From JADCCX01 sp051649305 (lineage in GTDB: Bacteria; Pseudomonadota; Alphaproteobacteria; Rhizobiales; Beijerinckiaceae), in the NCBI GenBank assembly GCA_051649305.1, contig JBOFGV010000098.1:1-64000 (forward strand): a stretch of 64,000 bases of DNA, in the 5' to 3' direction. The number at the start of each line of letters is the position of its first letter. Position 1 is the first letter of the stretch. This document shows positions 36,670-44,895 of this stretch, in pieces. Position numbers and translations under genes: made by a program. Under the pieces are notes generated by a model that searched no databases, was not told the origin of the DNA, and saw only the letters and a list, made by a program, of their open reading frames with translations.

Positions 36670-37362
36670 TCACCAGGGGTGGACAGTGCCGTCCCAGCGG
36701 AAGAACTGGCCTGTCTGCGTCATTTCAAGACGGTCCAGCAAGGCCACGAGACCAGCCGCACTTTCTGCCGGCGTGATGTCGGCACCATCGCCGCCCATGT
36801 CGGTCTTCACCCAACCGGGGTGAGCGAGCGCAACGATGATTCCAGCAGGTTTGAGATCAGTCGCCATGCCTTGCATAACCTTGTTCAGGGCGGCCTTGGA
36901 GGCGCTGTAGGCTATGCGACGGGAGCTTGAGGCGTTGGCATAGGTCAGTGATCCCATCTGGGTGGAGATGTTGAGAATGCGCGGTGCTTTCCCTTGTCTG
37001 AGATGCGGAAGAAAGGCCTGCGCAACGCGCAAGGGGCCAATCGTGTTCACAGCCAGGGTGGTCTGAAACGCCTGCAGGTCCACGTCCAGGGTTGTATCGC
37101 TCGTCTGACCAAGAATGCCGGCATTGTTGATCAGAACATCAACCGGCTCTTTGACCGAGACTGCAGCCCGCGTCACGGAACGGTCGTCAGCAATGTCCAT
37201 TCCAATGATCATGGCCTGATCTTTTGGTGCCATCCGCAAGAGTTCCGGCACCTTGAACGGATCACGCACAGCAGCAATCACGCGGTCGCCGCGCGCAATC
37301 AGCACTTCTGCCAAGGCAAGCCCGATGCCCCGGTTGGCACCGGTTATGAGATAGGTTGTCAC
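36670..37362 (-). CDS. Short-chain dehydrogenase/reductase
   Basis: A 230-residue Rossmann enzyme of the classical SDR type, close to C-factor/carbonyl reductase-like proteins. YLITGANRGIGLALA is the cofactor site, NNAGILG the structural motif and AYSASKAALN the catalytic Tyr-x3-Lys. The substrate is unknown. It starts 5 bp after the LysR gene on the same strand, so the two are probably one transcript. Confidence 0.9.
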   Translation of the reverse strand: MTTYLITGANRGIGLALAEVLIARGDRVIAAVRDPFKVPELLRMAPKDQAMIIGMDIADDRSVTRAAVSVKEPVDVLINNAGILGQTSDTTLDVDLQAFQTTLAVNTIGPLRVAQAFLPHLRQGKAPRILNISTQMGSLTYANASSSRRIAYSASKAALNKVMQGMATDLKPAGIIVALAHPGWVKTDMGGDGADITPAESAAGLVALLDRLEMTQTGQFFRWDGTVHPW

Positions 37363-37367
37363 AATGC

Positions 37368-38267
37368 TTACTCCGCTGCGATGGCGGGAGGTGCCTCAGG
37401 CTCGCGGCCTGAGAGGTTATCAAGGCTGGAAATGATATGCTCGGCCAGCTTGTCCGCCAGCGGCGATGGCTCCAGCCGGTTGCGCATCAATGCGATCTTG
37501 ACCGAAGGCAGCGCCGGGAAACCATCTGACGGACCAAGCACCCGCATGCCGGGGCGGATGGCGCTTTCCGGCAGAACGGACACAGCAAGGCCTGCAGTTA
37601 CGGTTGCGCCCACAGCGGTGGAGTTCCAGCTGGCATAGACAACGCGGAAGGGCTTGCCGATGCGCTCCAGCCGCTCTGTTGCCGCCTGCCGCCAGTTGCA
37701 GGTGGGGCGGCCCAGCGCCAGCGGCAGCGGGCTTTCCTCATGCACCTGCGAGCGGGCGGCAGTCACCCAGAGCAGGCGCTCATGGCGGATGACTTCTGCC
37801 GGTGCACGGTGATCGGAATGGGTGATGATCGCGAGATCAAGCTCGTTGTGATGAATGCGCTCCACAAGCATCGGTGTTGGCTCGCAGATGACCGTCACCT
37901 CCACCTTGCAATTGGTGCGGGTGAAGCGCGCCAGAATTTCCGGCAGGTAGCGGTCGGCATAATCATCCGGCACACCCAGCTTCACACGGCCGGAGAGCGC
38001 TGCATCCGTGAAGCTTAGTATGCAGTCATGGTTGAGGCGAACGATGCGGCGCGCATAATCGAGCAAACGCTCGCCATCGTCAGTCATTTTCGAGGCGCGG
38101 CCATCCTTTTCAAAGATATCGCGGCCCACGCGCTCTTCCAGACGCTTCATTTGCATGGAGACCGCGGACTGGGTTTTGTGCACCACATCCGCCGCTTTGG
38201 TGAAGGAGCCGGTGTCCGCAATCGCAATCAGCGTGCGCAACTGATCAATGTCCAGCAAATGTGCCAT
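37368..38267 (-). CDS. LysR-family transcriptional regulator
   Basis: A regulator of about 299 residues from the ATG at 38267, which has GGGGG 8 nt upstream. The helix-turn-helix is LRTLIAIADTGSFTKAADVVHKTQSAVSMQMKRLEERVGR (in parts). The effector domain contains GRVKLGVPDDYADRYLPEIL and LAVSVLPESAIRPGMRVL. That composition is close to Rhizobiales regulators annotated near DUF1127 genes. It is divergent from the DUF1127 gene and co-directional with the SDR; either could be a target. Confidence 0.9.
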   Translation of the reverse strand: MAHLLDIDQLRTLIAIADTGSFTKAADVVHKTQSAVSMQMKRLEERVGRDIFEKDGRASKMTDDGERLLDYARRIVRLNHDCILSFTDAALSGRVKLGVPDDYADRYLPEILARFTRTNCKVEVTVICEPTPMLVERIHHNELDLAIITHSDHRAPAEVIRHERLLWVTAARSQVHEESPLPLALGRPTCNWRQAATERLERIGKPFRVVYASWNSTAVGATVTAGLAVSVLPESAIRPGMRVLGPSDGFPALPSVKIALMRNRLEPSPLADKLAEHIISSLDNLSGREPEAPPAIAAE

Positions 38268-38439
38268 CCGGTATCCCCCAATCCTGTCTGTTGATGCCAG
38301 AAGCATGATATGTCATTTTTTGTGATGATCAAGCTCAATAACATTCGTTATGTGCATGTTTTAAGCTGTGGCATATTCAAGGTCGTGATCAGACAGCGTC
38401 ATTGTGCTGTCTGGCATCGCTTTTCAAAAGGAGAAAGCC

Positions 38440-38811
38440 ATGACACATTCTGCATCAAGAGCAACAACGGGAACCGCAACCGGTACCACGTTCACCTTTG
38501 CACTGATTGGCATGGCTGTGCGTGGCGTCTCAAAGATCAGGACAGCGCTGAAAAACCGCCGCCAGATTGCGCAGTTGCATCAACTCGATGACCGCGCGCT
38601 GAAAGACATTGGCCTGCTCCGCACCGATGTTCACGCCGCGCTGGCAGAGCCGCTTTACCGCGATCCATCCCAGCATCTGGTGGATGTGGCCGGCATAAAC
38701 CGGAGCGGCTCCAAACCAGCCTCCGGCCTCCAGACGCGGGACCTGAACCGTCTTCGACACCCTGATGCGGCTGTAAAGAATGTGATTTCCGGCGGAGCAG
38801 CTTGCGCCTGA
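38440..38811 (+). CDS. DUF1127-containing protein, extended form
   Basis: The DUF1127 core is LKNRRQIAQLHQLDDRALKDIGLLRTDVHAAL (in parts), residues about 36-70. Small DUF1127 proteins act in phosphate, RNA or stress control in alphaproteobacteria. Here the core has a Thr/Ala-rich N-terminal stretch (TTGTATGTTFTFALIGMAVRG) and a 50-residue C-terminal extension with basic residues. AAAAGGAG precedes the ATG. The divergent LysR gene is the usual partner of this longer form. Confidence 0.85.
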   Translation: MTHSASRATTGTATGTTFTFALIGMAVRGVSKIRTALKNRRQIAQLHQLDDRALKDIGLLRTDVHAALAEPLYRDPSQHLVDVAGINRSGSKPASGLQTRDLNRLRHPDAAVKNVISGGAACA

Positions 38812-38841
38812 TCGCCCTAAAGTTCCAACAAACACCGATAG

Positions 38842-38869
38842 CCCCGTCTCTGCAAAGAGCGGGGTTTTT
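38842..38869 (+). terminator. Rho-independent terminator after DUF1127
   Basis: CCCCG-T-CTCT and AGAG-CGGGG form a stem of nine pairs with one bulge and loop GCAA, followed by TTTTT at 38865-38869. It is 30 bp after the DUF1127 stop. Confidence 0.88.
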
Positions 38870-39299
38870 CGTGAGATGAAGGCCGGGACATCTCCACCGC
38901 AACGAGCGGAAGAGGGAATAGTGGTAGTTTGGCTCGCTTGGGATGATGAATGCCCCGGCGCTTGACCCCGGATGACAAACTCTCCGGTGTCGTTCCGCAA
39001 GAGCCGGTTGTCCGTCCCATCCTCAGATACCGTTTGCGCATAGCGGCGGCTGCGATGGTGTTTCGCATCTAGGAATTAATTCTTTATTTGTCAAGCAAAT
39101 TCCACCACCGTCATTGCGAGCGCAGCGAAGCAATCCAGCCGGAACTTGCCGCATTCCGTATGGCTGAAAGCGCGTGCTGGATTGCTTTGTCGCTTCGCTC
39201 CGCGCAATGACAGCAGCGAACGATCAAAACAGCCAGTGCCGTTTACCATCCTGTCCAAATCAATACGCTTGCGTAACGATTCTGCGGTAAAACCCCAGC
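38870..39299. other. 430-bp intergenic region carrying one repeat
   Basis: No gene is supported on either strand. The right half holds the palindromic repeat at 39110-39211. The left half has fragments resembling the CCGG-GATGAC repeat arms (38950-38985) but no complete copy. The MarR promoter should lie between 39211 and 39299. Confidence 0.6.
39110..39211. repeat. Palindromic repeat, GTCATTGCGAGCG family
   Basis: The arms are GTCATTGCGAGCGCAGCGAA continuing to GCAATCCAGC (39110-39139), and GCTGGATTGC continuing to CGCTCCGCGCAATGAC (39177-39211). They pair almost throughout, around a 40-bp centre. This arm sequence is a widespread intergenic repeat in Proteobacteria. Only one copy is in this window. 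Confidence 0.8.
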
Positions 39300-39650
39300 A
39301 TGTCGGTCGAGCTGCGTCATTCCCACGCCCTGCATCTGCTGCACGATGTTGCCCTGCAACAGGTGCGCGATGGCGGGCACGATCTTTCCAACCGTCAGCT
39401 CGCCATCCTGATGACGATCTATCTGGATATTCCGCCGCACACCGTGCGTGGTCTGGCGCAGAAGCTCAATGTCACCAAGCCGGTCATCACCCGCGCTCTT
39501 GATGCTATGGGTGAGATGGATCTTGTGGCGCGCCGCCGTGATCCGGCTGACAAGCGCAATGTCATCGTGCAAAGAACGGTTCAGGGTTCCCTTTATCTCG
39601 AAAAACTGGGAGACCTTGTGATCACGAAAGCAAAAGAACTGCCTCTATGA
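39300..39650 (+). CDS. MarR-family transcriptional regulator
   Basis: A 116-residue winged-helix protein, shorter than the usual 140-150 because the dimerisation helices are trimmed. LSNRQLAILMTIYLDIPPHTVRGLAQKLNVTKPVITRALDAMGEM (in parts) is the DNA-binding core; RRRDPADKRNVIVQRT is the wing. Its stop overlaps the C40 peptidase start by 4 bp, so regulator and hydrolase are made together. Confidence 0.88.
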   Translation: MSVELRHSHALHLLHDVALQQVRDGGHDLSNRQLAILMTIYLDIPPHTVRGLAQKLNVTKPVITRALDAMGEMDLVARRRDPADKRNVIVQRTVQGSLYLEKLGDLVITKAKELPL

Positions 39651-40468
39651 CATCACCGGACCGCCGCTTCACACCTGTTGTCTCACCGGACTTTGCGCCC
39701 CGCCCCATGCGCATTTGCGCAGGCATTGTGCCGCTGCGGCCCAACCCCGGCTGGGACACCGGCATCGATACGGAACTGGTGTTCGGTCAGGAGGTCACGC
39801 AGTTTGATGAGATGGAAGGCTGGGCCTACGTGCAGGCCGCTCGCGATGGCTATGTCGGCCATCTGCCACTGAATGCGATTATCGCGCGCGGCCAACCGGC
39901 CACACACCGGGTGACGGCACTTCGCACCTACATTTATGCCGGGGCATCGATCAAGGTGGCGGAACCGCTGCTGATTCCTGAAGGCGCTGAACTCACCGTG
40001 GTTGGCAGCAAGGACAGTTTTGCCGTGCTGGATACCGGCGGGCATGTCTATGCTGATCACATCGCGCCGGTTGACGTGCTGAAGCAGGACTATGTCAGCA
40101 CCGCCGAGCATTACATCAACACGCCTTATCTCTGGGGCGGTTGCACCAGCGTGGGGCTGGATTGTTCCGGCCTTGTGCATGTGGCGCTGTGCATGGCGGG
40201 CATTGCTGCGCCGCGTGACAGTGACATGCTGGAGCGGTTCTTTCCCGTCGAAGTGCCCATCACAGAAACGCTGTCTGGCCTCAGGCGGGGCGATGCGATT
40301 TTCTGGAAAGGCCATGTTGGCCTGATGCGCGACGCTGACACTTTGCTGCACGCCAACGGTCATCACATGAGCGTGGCCAGCGAGCCAGTGCGGGAAGCGG
40401 TTGCGCGCATCAAGGCGAAGAGCTTTGGCGCTGTGACCTCGATCAAACGCCTGAGCGCGCCTGCTTGA
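39647..40468 (+). CDS. NlpC/P60 (C40) cysteine peptidase with SH3 domains
   Basis: A 273-residue peptidoglycan-type endopeptidase. Two bacterial SH3-like units cover about residues 20-130 (VFGQEVTQFDEMEGWAYVQA; SFAVLDTGGHVYADH). The C40 domain then shows YLWGGCTSVGLDCSGLVHVA with the catalytic Cys, and DAIFWKGHVGLMRD and LLHANGHHMSV with the His residues. There is no evident signal peptide. In many Rhizobiales it sits beside a leucyl aminopeptidase gene; here that gene is 7 kb away. Its tail overlaps rnhA by 26 bp. Confidence 0.92.
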   Translation: MTSPDRRFTPVVSPDFAPRPMRICAGIVPLRPNPGWDTGIDTELVFGQEVTQFDEMEGWAYVQAARDGYVGHLPLNAIIARGQPATHRVTALRTYIYAGASIKVAEPLLIPEGAELTVVGSKDSFAVLDTGGHVYADHIAPVDVLKQDYVSTAEHYINTPYLWGGCTSVGLDCSGLVHVALCMAGIAAPRDSDMLERFFPVEVPITETLSGLRRGDAIFWKGHVGLMRDADTLLHANGHHMSVASEPVREAVARIKAKSFGAVTSIKRLSAPA

Positions 40469-40886
40469 CGCCTTCGCGGGCGAGCTCATCCGCCCGCTCG
40501 TTCAATTCGTTTCCAGCGTGGCCCTTCACCCAGTTCCATTGAATACTGTGCTGGCGCGTGGCTTCATCCAGCCGCATCCAGAGTTCGGCGTTCTTCACCG
40601 GCTTCTTGTCCGCTGTCTTCCAGCCGTTGCGCTTCCAGCCGTGAATCCACGTCATGATGCCCTGGCGCACATACTGGCTGTCGATGTTGAGGTTCACCTC
40701 GCAGGGCCTTTTGAGGGCTTCCAGCGCCACGATGGCCGCCATCAATTCCATGCGGTTGTTGGTGGTGTCGGGTTCTCCCCCAAACAGCTCCTTGCGGTTG
40801 CTGCCGGAGATGAGAATGACGCCCCAACCGCCGGGGCCGGGGTTGCCGGAGCACGCTCCATCCGTCCAGATCTCTACACTGCTCAT
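40443..40886 (-). CDS. rnhA: Ribonuclease HI
   Basis: Cleaves the RNA of RNA-DNA hybrids. The 147 residues carry all four catalytic acids: IWTDGACSGNPGPGGWG, NNRMELMAAIVALEAL, NLNIDSQYVRQGI, and the late Asp in NERADELAREG, with the loop His in WVKGHAGNE. It is the last gene of ispH-thrB-rnhA, starting within the thrB stop (4-bp overlap). Its 3' end overlaps the convergent C40 gene by 26 bp. Confidence 0.97.
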   Translation of the reverse strand: MSSVEIWTDGACSGNPGPGGWGVILISGSNRKELFGGEPDTTNNRMELMAAIVALEALKRPCEVNLNIDSQYVRQGIMTWIHGWKRNGWKTADKKPVKNAELWMRLDEATRQHSIQWNWVKGHAGNELNERADELAREGVKQARSGV

Positions 40887-41851
40887 CGGCTGATGCCGTA
40901 TTCAGCCGGGTTGCTCACCTTCTGGTGCGTGCGCAACCGGCGGTAATACGCCATGGGATCATGAGGCTTCACCAGCGCACCCGGCGGCACATTCAGCCAG
41001 TCGTACAGGCGCGTCAGCATGAACCGGATAGCAGCACCCCGGCACAGCACGGGCAGGGCATCCACCTCAGCCTGTTCAAGCGGCCGCACCTTTTCATAGC
41101 CTGCTATGAGTGCGCGGCCCTTGGTCTGGTTGAAGGAATAATCCGGCTCAAAGCACCATGCGTTCAGGCAGATCGCAAGATCATAGGCGAGGAAATCATT
41201 GCAGGCGAAATAGAGGTCGATGATGCCCGAGAGATGGCCTTTAAGGAAAAACACATTATCAGGAAAGAGATCGGCATGGATGACGCCTGAAGGCAGCGCC
41301 TTTGGCCAGCGCTCGTGCAGGTAGAGCAGTTCCTCATCGGCAAAACCATAAAGGCCGGATTGCACAGAATTCGCAGCCGGGCCGCAGCGCTCCAGCAGCG
41401 GACGCCAGCCGTGGGGTGCCAGCGCATTGATGCGGGAATGCGATGTGAAGTCCCGCCCCGCATGGTGCAGCCGCGCCATCGCTTCACCCAATTGTCCGCA
41501 TTGCTCCACACTGGGGCGACGCACGGAAAGGCCTTCGAGAAAGGTCACGAGCACAGCAGGGCGGCCAGCCAGACGGCGCAGCGCCTTCCCATCCCGCGCC
41601 TTTACAGGCAGCGGCGTGTTGATGCCGCCAGCGGAGAGATGAGTCATCAGCGAGAGGAAAAACGGCAGGTCCGCCTCGTTCACGCGCTTTTCGTAGAGCG
41701 TCAGGATGAAACGACCGGCGTCGGTTTCCAGCAGATAATTCGAGTTCTCAACCCCCTCGGCAATGCCCTTGCAGGAGAGCAACTCGCCAATGTCATAGCC
41801 CGCCACAAAGGCCGCCAGTTCTTCATCGGGCACATCGGTATAGACAGCCAT
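40883..41851 (-). CDS. thrB: Homoserine kinase (type II, aminoglycoside-phosphotransferase fold)
   Basis: Phosphorylates homoserine for threonine synthesis. The 322-residue protein is of the ThrB form found in Rhizobiales: AVYTDVPDEELAAFVAGYDIGELLSCKGIAEGVENSNYLL (in parts) at the N-terminus. The catalytic loop is GVIHADLFPDNVFFL and the metal motif GIIDLYFACND. It shares one base with the ispH stop and is 4 bp overlapped with rnhA. This ispH-thrB-rnhA trio is a recurrent alphaproteobacterial operon. Confidence 0.95.
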   Translation of the reverse strand: MAVYTDVPDEELAAFVAGYDIGELLSCKGIAEGVENSNYLLETDAGRFILTLYEKRVNEADLPFFLSLMTHLSAGGINTPLPVKARDGKALRRLAGRPAVLVTFLEGLSVRRPSVEQCGQLGEAMARLHHAGRDFTSHSRINALAPHGWRPLLERCGPAANSVQSGLYGFADEELLYLHERWPKALPSGVIHADLFPDNVFFLKGHLSGIIDLYFACNDFLAYDLAICLNAWCFEPDYSFNQTKGRALIAGYEKVRPLEQAEVDALPVLCRGAAIRFMLTRLYDWLNVPPGALVKPHDPMAYYRRLRTHQKVSNPAEYGISR

Positions 41852-42816
41852 CAGGCGCTCGCTTCTCTCAGCTGGCGCGGCAGGGGAAAGAACACGCTTT
41901 CATCCGCTGTCGAGACTGTTTCAACTGATACCGTGTAGCGCTCGGCAAAGGCATCGATGATCTCTTCCACCAGCACCTCAGGCGCGGAGGCTCCTGCCGT
42001 GATGCCAAGGCTGCGGATGGAGCCATAGAGCGCCCAGTCGATATCTGTAGCGCGCAGCACCAGTTGCGAGACGGCACAACCTGCGCGCTCCGCCACTTCG
42101 CGCAGGCGCTGCGAGTTCGATGAGTTGGGAGAGCCGACCACCAGCAGCGCATCCACCTCAGGGGCCACACGCTTCACGGCTTCCTGCCGGTTGGTGGTGG
42201 CGTAGCAGATGTCTTCCTTGTGTGGGCCGACAATCTCCGGGAAGCGGCTCTTGAGGGCGGCCACGATGTCAGCCGTATCATCCACCGAGAGCGTGGTCTG
42301 TGTGACGAACGCGAGGTTGCGCGCATCCCTCGGGCTAAGGCTTTCCACATCGGCGAGGGTTTCCACCAATGTCACAGCACCATCGGGCAACTGCCCCTTC
42401 GTGCCCTCCACCTCCGGGTGGCCTGCATGGCCAATCATGATGAGGTCACGCCCGCGCCGGTGGTGCAATTCTGCCTCGCGGTGCACCTTCGTCACCAGCG
42501 GGCAGGTCGCATCAATCGAGAACATGTTGCGGCGTCCCGCCTCCTCAGGCACGGACTTCGGCACGCCGTGGGCCGAGAAGATGACGGGCGCAGTGGTGTC
42601 GGGAATCTCATGCAATTCCTTCACAAAAACCGCACCCTTGGCCTTCAAGCCTTCCACGACATATTTGTTGTGCACAATCTCGTGGCGCACATAGACCGGC
42701 GCGCCGTACTGGCTCAGGGCTTTTTCCACCGCATCAATGGCGCGGACGACGCCAGCGCAAAAGCCGCGCGGGGCGCAAAGCAGGATTCTCAGGGCGGGTT
42801 TGCCGGTATCAGACAT
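41851..42816 (-). CDS. ispH: 4-hydroxy-3-methylbut-2-enyl diphosphate reductase
   Basis: Last enzyme of the MEP isoprenoid pathway, a [4Fe-4S] protein. The three cluster cysteines are in LCAPRGFCAGVVRAI, SIDATCPLVTKVH and EDICYATTNRQEAV. The substrate motifs SAHGVP and GSPNSSNSQRL are intact. The ATG at 42816 (SDTGKPALRILL) gives 321 residues, the normal length. The frame is open 34 codons further without family similarity. Confidence 0.96.
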   Translation of the reverse strand: MSDTGKPALRILLCAPRGFCAGVVRAIDAVEKALSQYGAPVYVRHEIVHNKYVVEGLKAKGAVFVKELHEIPDTTAPVIFSAHGVPKSVPEEAGRRNMFSIDATCPLVTKVHREAELHHRRGRDLIMIGHAGHPEVEGTKGQLPDGAVTLVETLADVESLSPRDARNLAFVTQTTLSVDDTADIVAALKSRFPEIVGPHKEDICYATTNRQEAVKRVAPEVDALLVVGSPNSSNSQRLREVAERAGCAVSQLVLRATDIDWALYGSIRSLGITAGASAPEVLVEEIIDAFAERYTVSVETVSTADESVFFPLPRQLREASA

Positions 42817-43020
42817 ATGCCGGATGTGACGGCTCGCCGCCGGATCGTCAAGCGGCGAAAACGACGAAGGCTGATTTTGCCAAAGCTTAGGGAAATCACC
42901 TATCGAAAAGTCCGGCAAGCGTGCTTATGTGAGTTATGCCGCTGACTGTTGTCTTGCAACGGCTCCCCATTACAACGACAATATCTTTCCTGCCATTTCC
43001 AAAGTGGACCCGACTTGACC

Positions 43021-44895
43021 ATGGCTGATGCTGCCCACAGTTCCGATCTCATCCATCAGGCCGTTGTCTTTTTGGGCGCTGCCGCGATTGCCGTGCCGGC
43101 TTTCCGCTTTGCCGGGCTTTCCGGCATTCTGGGCTATCTCGTCGCGGGCATAGCCATTGGACCATCAGGCTTTGCCTATTTCACGGACCCCGGAACCCTC
43201 TTCACCATCGCAGAAGTCGGCGTGGTGATGTTCCTCTTTGTCATAGGATTGGAGCTGAAAGTCTCGCAGCTCATCGCCATGCGGCGTGATATCGCCTGGC
43301 TCGGCGGCCTCCAGATGATCCCGACGGCGCTGGTGCTGACGGCTGCGCTCATCGCGTTTGGTATGGTCTGGAATGCGGCGCTTACGGTTGGCATTGCGCT
43401 CGCTCTTTCCGCAACGTCCATCGCCCTGCAAATCCTGCAGGAGCGTGGGCACATGCAACATGTCTATGGCAAGAAGACCTTCTCTATCCTGCTGTTTCAG
43501 GATCTCTCGGTGGTGCCGATTCTCGCCATCGTGCCCTTGCTGGCTGTTGGCAGTGCTGCCCCCAAGGACACCATGGAAACAGTGCTGGCCATCGCCAAGG
43601 CTGTGGCTGCCATCGGCGCGATCATCCTTGCCGGGCGCTATCTGCTCAATCCTATGTTCCGCTTTCTGGCGCGCCTCAACAGCCACGAGATCATGACCAT
43701 CGCGGCCCTGCTGGTGGTGCTGGGGGCTGCTGTGCTGATGAGCTTTGTCGGCATGTCGATGGCGCTGGGCGCATTTCTCGCTGGCATGCTGCTGGCGGAA
43801 TCCAACTTCCGGCATGAGCTTGAGGCGGATATCGAGCCCTTCCGTGGTCTGCTCCTCGGTCTGTTTTTCATGTCCGTCGGCATGCTGATTGACCTTGGAT
43901 TTGTGCGCCAGAATTTCGTGCTGGTGATTGCAGCAACTGTTGGTCTGATCTCGGTCAAGTTCATCATCTGCGCGCTGATCGGCATCATCGAGAAAGCGCC
44001 TGCCACCTCCTATCTCAGGGCTTCCAGCGTGCTGACACCGGCGGGTGAATTCTCGTTCGTCATTCTGCCTGTGGCTGGAACGCTTGGCATTCTCACCGGC
44101 AACCATCAAAAACTCTTCATGGCGGTTGCGGCTTTTTCCATGCTGCTGGGGCCATTGGTTTCAAAGGCCGTGGATGTCTATGTGCAATATCTGGAGCGCA
44201 CAAAAAATCTTGCAGGGCCGCGTATTGACGAAGACTTTGACGGTGCCAATGGCAAGGCGCTTGTCATCGGCTTTGGCCGCTTCGGCCAGATCGTCAACCA
44301 GATGCTGCTGACATCCGGCACGGATGTTACCGTCATCGACAACGACATCGAGATGATCGAGGCGGCAGGAGGTTTCGGCTTCAAGGTTTACTACGGTGAC
44401 GGCCAGCGGCTCGATGTGCTGCGCGCAGCCGGTGCTGAAAAGGCCGAGATCATTTGTCTGTGCGTCGACAACCAGGATGCCGCTGTGACGATGGTCGAGA
44501 TCATCAAGCACAATTTTCCGCAGGCCCGCTTGCTGGTGCGCGCCTATGATCGCCGCCATGCCATCACCCTCATGCGGCTGGAGCCGGATGTGGTGATGCG
44601 CGAGGTGTTTGAATCTGCTCTCAGCTTTGGTGGCGCGGCGCTGAAAGCGCTGGGCCGCACGCGAGAGGAAGCCGAAGCCATGCTGGAGGATGTGCGCAAG
44701 CGGGACCTCGCGCGGTTGCAGCTGCAGCTCGAAGGTGACATCAAGTCAGGCTCGCATCTCAACCACAAGGAAGCGGTGCGCCAGAGCGTCAAGCCAGCGC
44801 CGCTCATCCAGCCAGCCCAGAAATCAACGGCGCTTTCGCCTGAAACACAGGAAGTGTTCGATCAGGCGGCAAAGGCAGCCGGGAAAGCCAACTGA
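43021..44895 (+). CDS. Kef-type potassium/proton antiporter with RCK domain
   Basis: A monovalent cation:proton antiporter-2 protein of about 624 residues. The membrane half (residues 1-385, about 12 helices) shows FRFAGLSGILGYLVAGIAIGP, VGVVMFLFVIGLELKVSQL and LGAFLAGMLLAESNFRHELE. The cytosolic RCK/TrkA-N domain starts KALVIGFGRFGQIVNQML. The C-terminus is charged and ends near a Pro/Gln stretch. KefB/KefC-like proteins guard against electrophiles, but no KefF/G partner is seen. The start at 43021 matches family starts. Its stop overlaps the MATE start by one base. Confidence 0.93.
   Translation: MADAAHSSDLIHQAVVFLGAAAIAVPAFRFAGLSGILGYLVAGIAIGPSGFAYFTDPGTLFTIAEVGVVMFLFVIGLELKVSQLIAMRRDIAWLGGLQMIPTALVLTAALIAFGMVWNAALTVGIALALSATSIALQILQERGHMQHVYGKKTFSILLFQDLSVVPILAIVPLLAVGSAAPKDTMETVLAIAKAVAAIGAIILAGRYLLNPMFRFLARLNSHEIMTIAALLVVLGAAVLMSFVGMSMALGAFLAGMLLAESNFRHELEADIEPFRGLLLGLFFMSVGMLIDLGFVRQNFVLVIAATVGLISVKFIICALIGIIEKAPATSYLRASSVLTPAGEFSFVILPVAGTLGILTGNHQKLFMAVAAFSMLLGPLVSKAVDVYVQYLERTKNLAGPRIDEDFDGANGKALVIGFGRFGQIVNQMLLTSGTDVTVIDNDIEMIEAAGGFGFKVYYGDGQRLDVLRAAGAEKAEIICLCVDNQDAAVTMVEIIKHNFPQARLLVRAYDRRHAITLMRLEPDVVMREVFESALSFGGAALKALGRTREEAEAMLEDVRKRDLARLQLQLEGDIKSGSHLNHKEAVRQSVKPAPLIQPAQKSTALSPETQEVFDQAAKAAGKAN

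Noticed and set aside
43165..44109. 314-codon minus-strand frame inside the Kef antiporter gene
   Set aside because: Extremely His/Gln/Glu-rich, the mirror of hydrophobic codons; not a real protein.
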